Assembly: GCF_003711515.1 (NCBI RefSeq)
Contig: NW_021167081.1
Location: forward strand, 2,385,170-2,449,169
Direction of reading: 5' to 3'
Length of the DNA: 64,000 nucleotides
Source of the DNA: Sodiomyces alkalinus F11
Lineage: Eukaryota; Ascomycota; Sordariomycetes; Glomerellales; Plectosphaerellaceae
Below the pieces are notes generated by a model. That model saw nothing but the letters and a program-made list of their open reading frames with translations. It was not told where the DNA came from and ran no database searches. Shown here in pieces: positions 62,701 through 64,000 of this stretch (position 1 is its first letter; each line of letters starts with the position of its first letter). The position numbers and the translations under genes were made by a program.

Positions 62701-64000
62701 TGCTAAATCCCGATTAACTTCACCCCCTCAGGACTATCCGCAGATATATACGTTAATTCGGGCTATACCACAATTATAGTTAATAGGTAATAGCTATAGA
62801 GTCATGCCTATAACGTGCGTTTCGCCGAAGCTATAAAGCTAAGCCTAATACACGGTATCGTCGGAAAGACTATTATTAAGGAAATTACTACCTTTAACTT
62901 CTACGTTAACGGTTATATACAGAACGTGTCTATTCTAGGGTCTTTTACCGTTATAGTATAGATATTAGACTAACTAGAAGCTAAGATACTGCTAGGAGCT
63001 ATATTTCTTCGCACCTATAGCGTGGATATCCTTTATTCCTTAGGCTAGTTCTAACTTACGGGATACTATAGAATAAGAATCCAGATTTCGTAGCATCGTA
63101 AGAAGTCTATAGGATATTACGTCCGTAGAGTAATAGCAGTATAGACGGTATTTATCCCGCCGCTCTCTTCGACTCTTATCCTAGTACGCTATACTAGTCT
63201 ACCTATAGGGCATAAATACCACTTCGAGCCCGATCCTAAGTATACCGCGCTATATTATATATATAACGCCTATACTCCTAAGGTAGTCTATTACGTTAAT
63301 AGTAACGATAAAGACCATATAGTTTATTGGAATAATAGAGTAGGCTATATTACTAACTCCTAGGACGATAACGATACGGAGCCTATTGAATAGGCTGACG
63401 CCTATACACTAATAGCGGCTAAAAGTAAAGAAATCGAGGAATCGGAGCTTACGCGGCGTATTTTAAATACCCCCTAATATAAGCTCTCTCGTATCGCCGA
63501 CTCTATTCTATAGTAGTAGGCTAAGCCGAAGGCAGATAGAGAAAAGTATAGTATAATAAATCCGGAACGGCCCGATAATATCCCTAAGGTTAAGATAAGG
63601 GACGGAGCTTATATTTATACTATAAAGCCCGGTAAGGCTCGGGAAGTCTATAAGGTATTTAAAGGGCTTAATATATAGCGCGATAAAGGTACTATTCCGC
63701 TATTACCCGATAAGCAAATACGCATCGACCTAGTCAATAACTAGTAAGGTATAAGCCTATATTCTTGGACGTATTAGCTTAGTGCCGATAATAGGGTTTA
63801 TCTTAATAGTAAGTTTAATCATATATATAAAGCAGGCAGAATAATATAGTAATATAAGCCTACTCCCTTTACCTATCCCGCGTTTAACGTTTAGCGTATT
63901 ATTAACGGGATATATAAGGGTAAAGTAGTTATTAATCTACGGAAGCTTCACGCTACTGTTTTACCTAATATATATCCGATCCTTTTATTGGATAAGATTA
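62701..64000 (+). pseudogene. Gypsy-like protease and start of RT, cut by window edge
   Basis: A retroviral-type aspartic protease region reads DIYVNSGYTTIIVNR near 62,735 (the DTGC active site now NSGY), then LIHGIVGKTIIKE and LEAKILLGAIFL near 62,975. A linker follows to about 63,640, then RT begins: GKVVINLRKLHATVLPNIYPILLLDKI (63,925-63,999), matching the R.VVDLR.LN..T..D.YP.P start of Ty3/gypsy RT. The element continues beyond the window. Confidence 0.78.

Overview
This window looks like a chromosome segment of a filamentous ascomycete (Pezizomycotina). The one conventional gene is a seven-exon SEC23 with 52-66 bp introns, GT/AG junctions and CTNA-type branch sites. Almost everything else is transposon DNA carrying the signature of repeat-induced point mutation (RIP). 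CA and TG dinucleotides are nearly gone and TA is greatly enriched, while CG is kept. The old reading frames are therefore full of TAG/TAA stops (from CAG, CAA, TGG) and ATG has mostly become ATA. This is why few open frames survive even though protein domains can still be read.

Layout. 1-12 kb: a minus-strand Helitron (copy 2), split by a complete Copia retrotransposon (family A, 1498-7882) with 264-bp LTRs and the target duplication CCGAC. 12.1-13.6 kb: a LINE-2 fragment joined to the end of a Ty3/gypsy chromovirus (integrase tail plus chromodomain). 13.6-19.1 kb: RIP-degraded repeats, including a minus-strand LINE ORF1 relic. 19.1-19.56 kb: two fused LTR pieces. 19.56-23.34 kb: the un-RIPed gene island with an intact SEC23. 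23.7-29.2 kb: a second Copia-A copy lacking its 3' end. 29.2-39.9 kb: a LINE (LINE-1) split by a Helitron (copy 1, about 30.08-37.375 kb). 39.9-44.9 kb: unassigned RIPed DNA with 11-bp-period repeat arrays. 44.9-49.0 kb: Copia-2 with its 3' LTR. 49.7-52.4 kb: the gag-protease-integrase half of Copia-3. 53.2-54.1 kb: a gag-like relic. 54.1-60.6 kb: a near full-length Tad-like LINE (LINE-2) with a Copia-A solo LTR in its 5' region. 60.6-64 kb: a gypsy-like gag-protease-RT element running off the window.

The window is thus a nested transposon compartment wrapped around one essential COPII coat gene. The most interesting items are: a second, opposite-strand ORF kept in both Helitron copies; the 11-bp-period AATCGTTTC arrays at four sites; a 47-bp perfect hairpin gained by one Copia copy; and the sharp survival of SEC23 between heavily mutated neighbours. 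No CRISPR array, rRNA or tRNA gene was found. All function calls rest on reading the sequence and on knowledge of the families; no searches were run.
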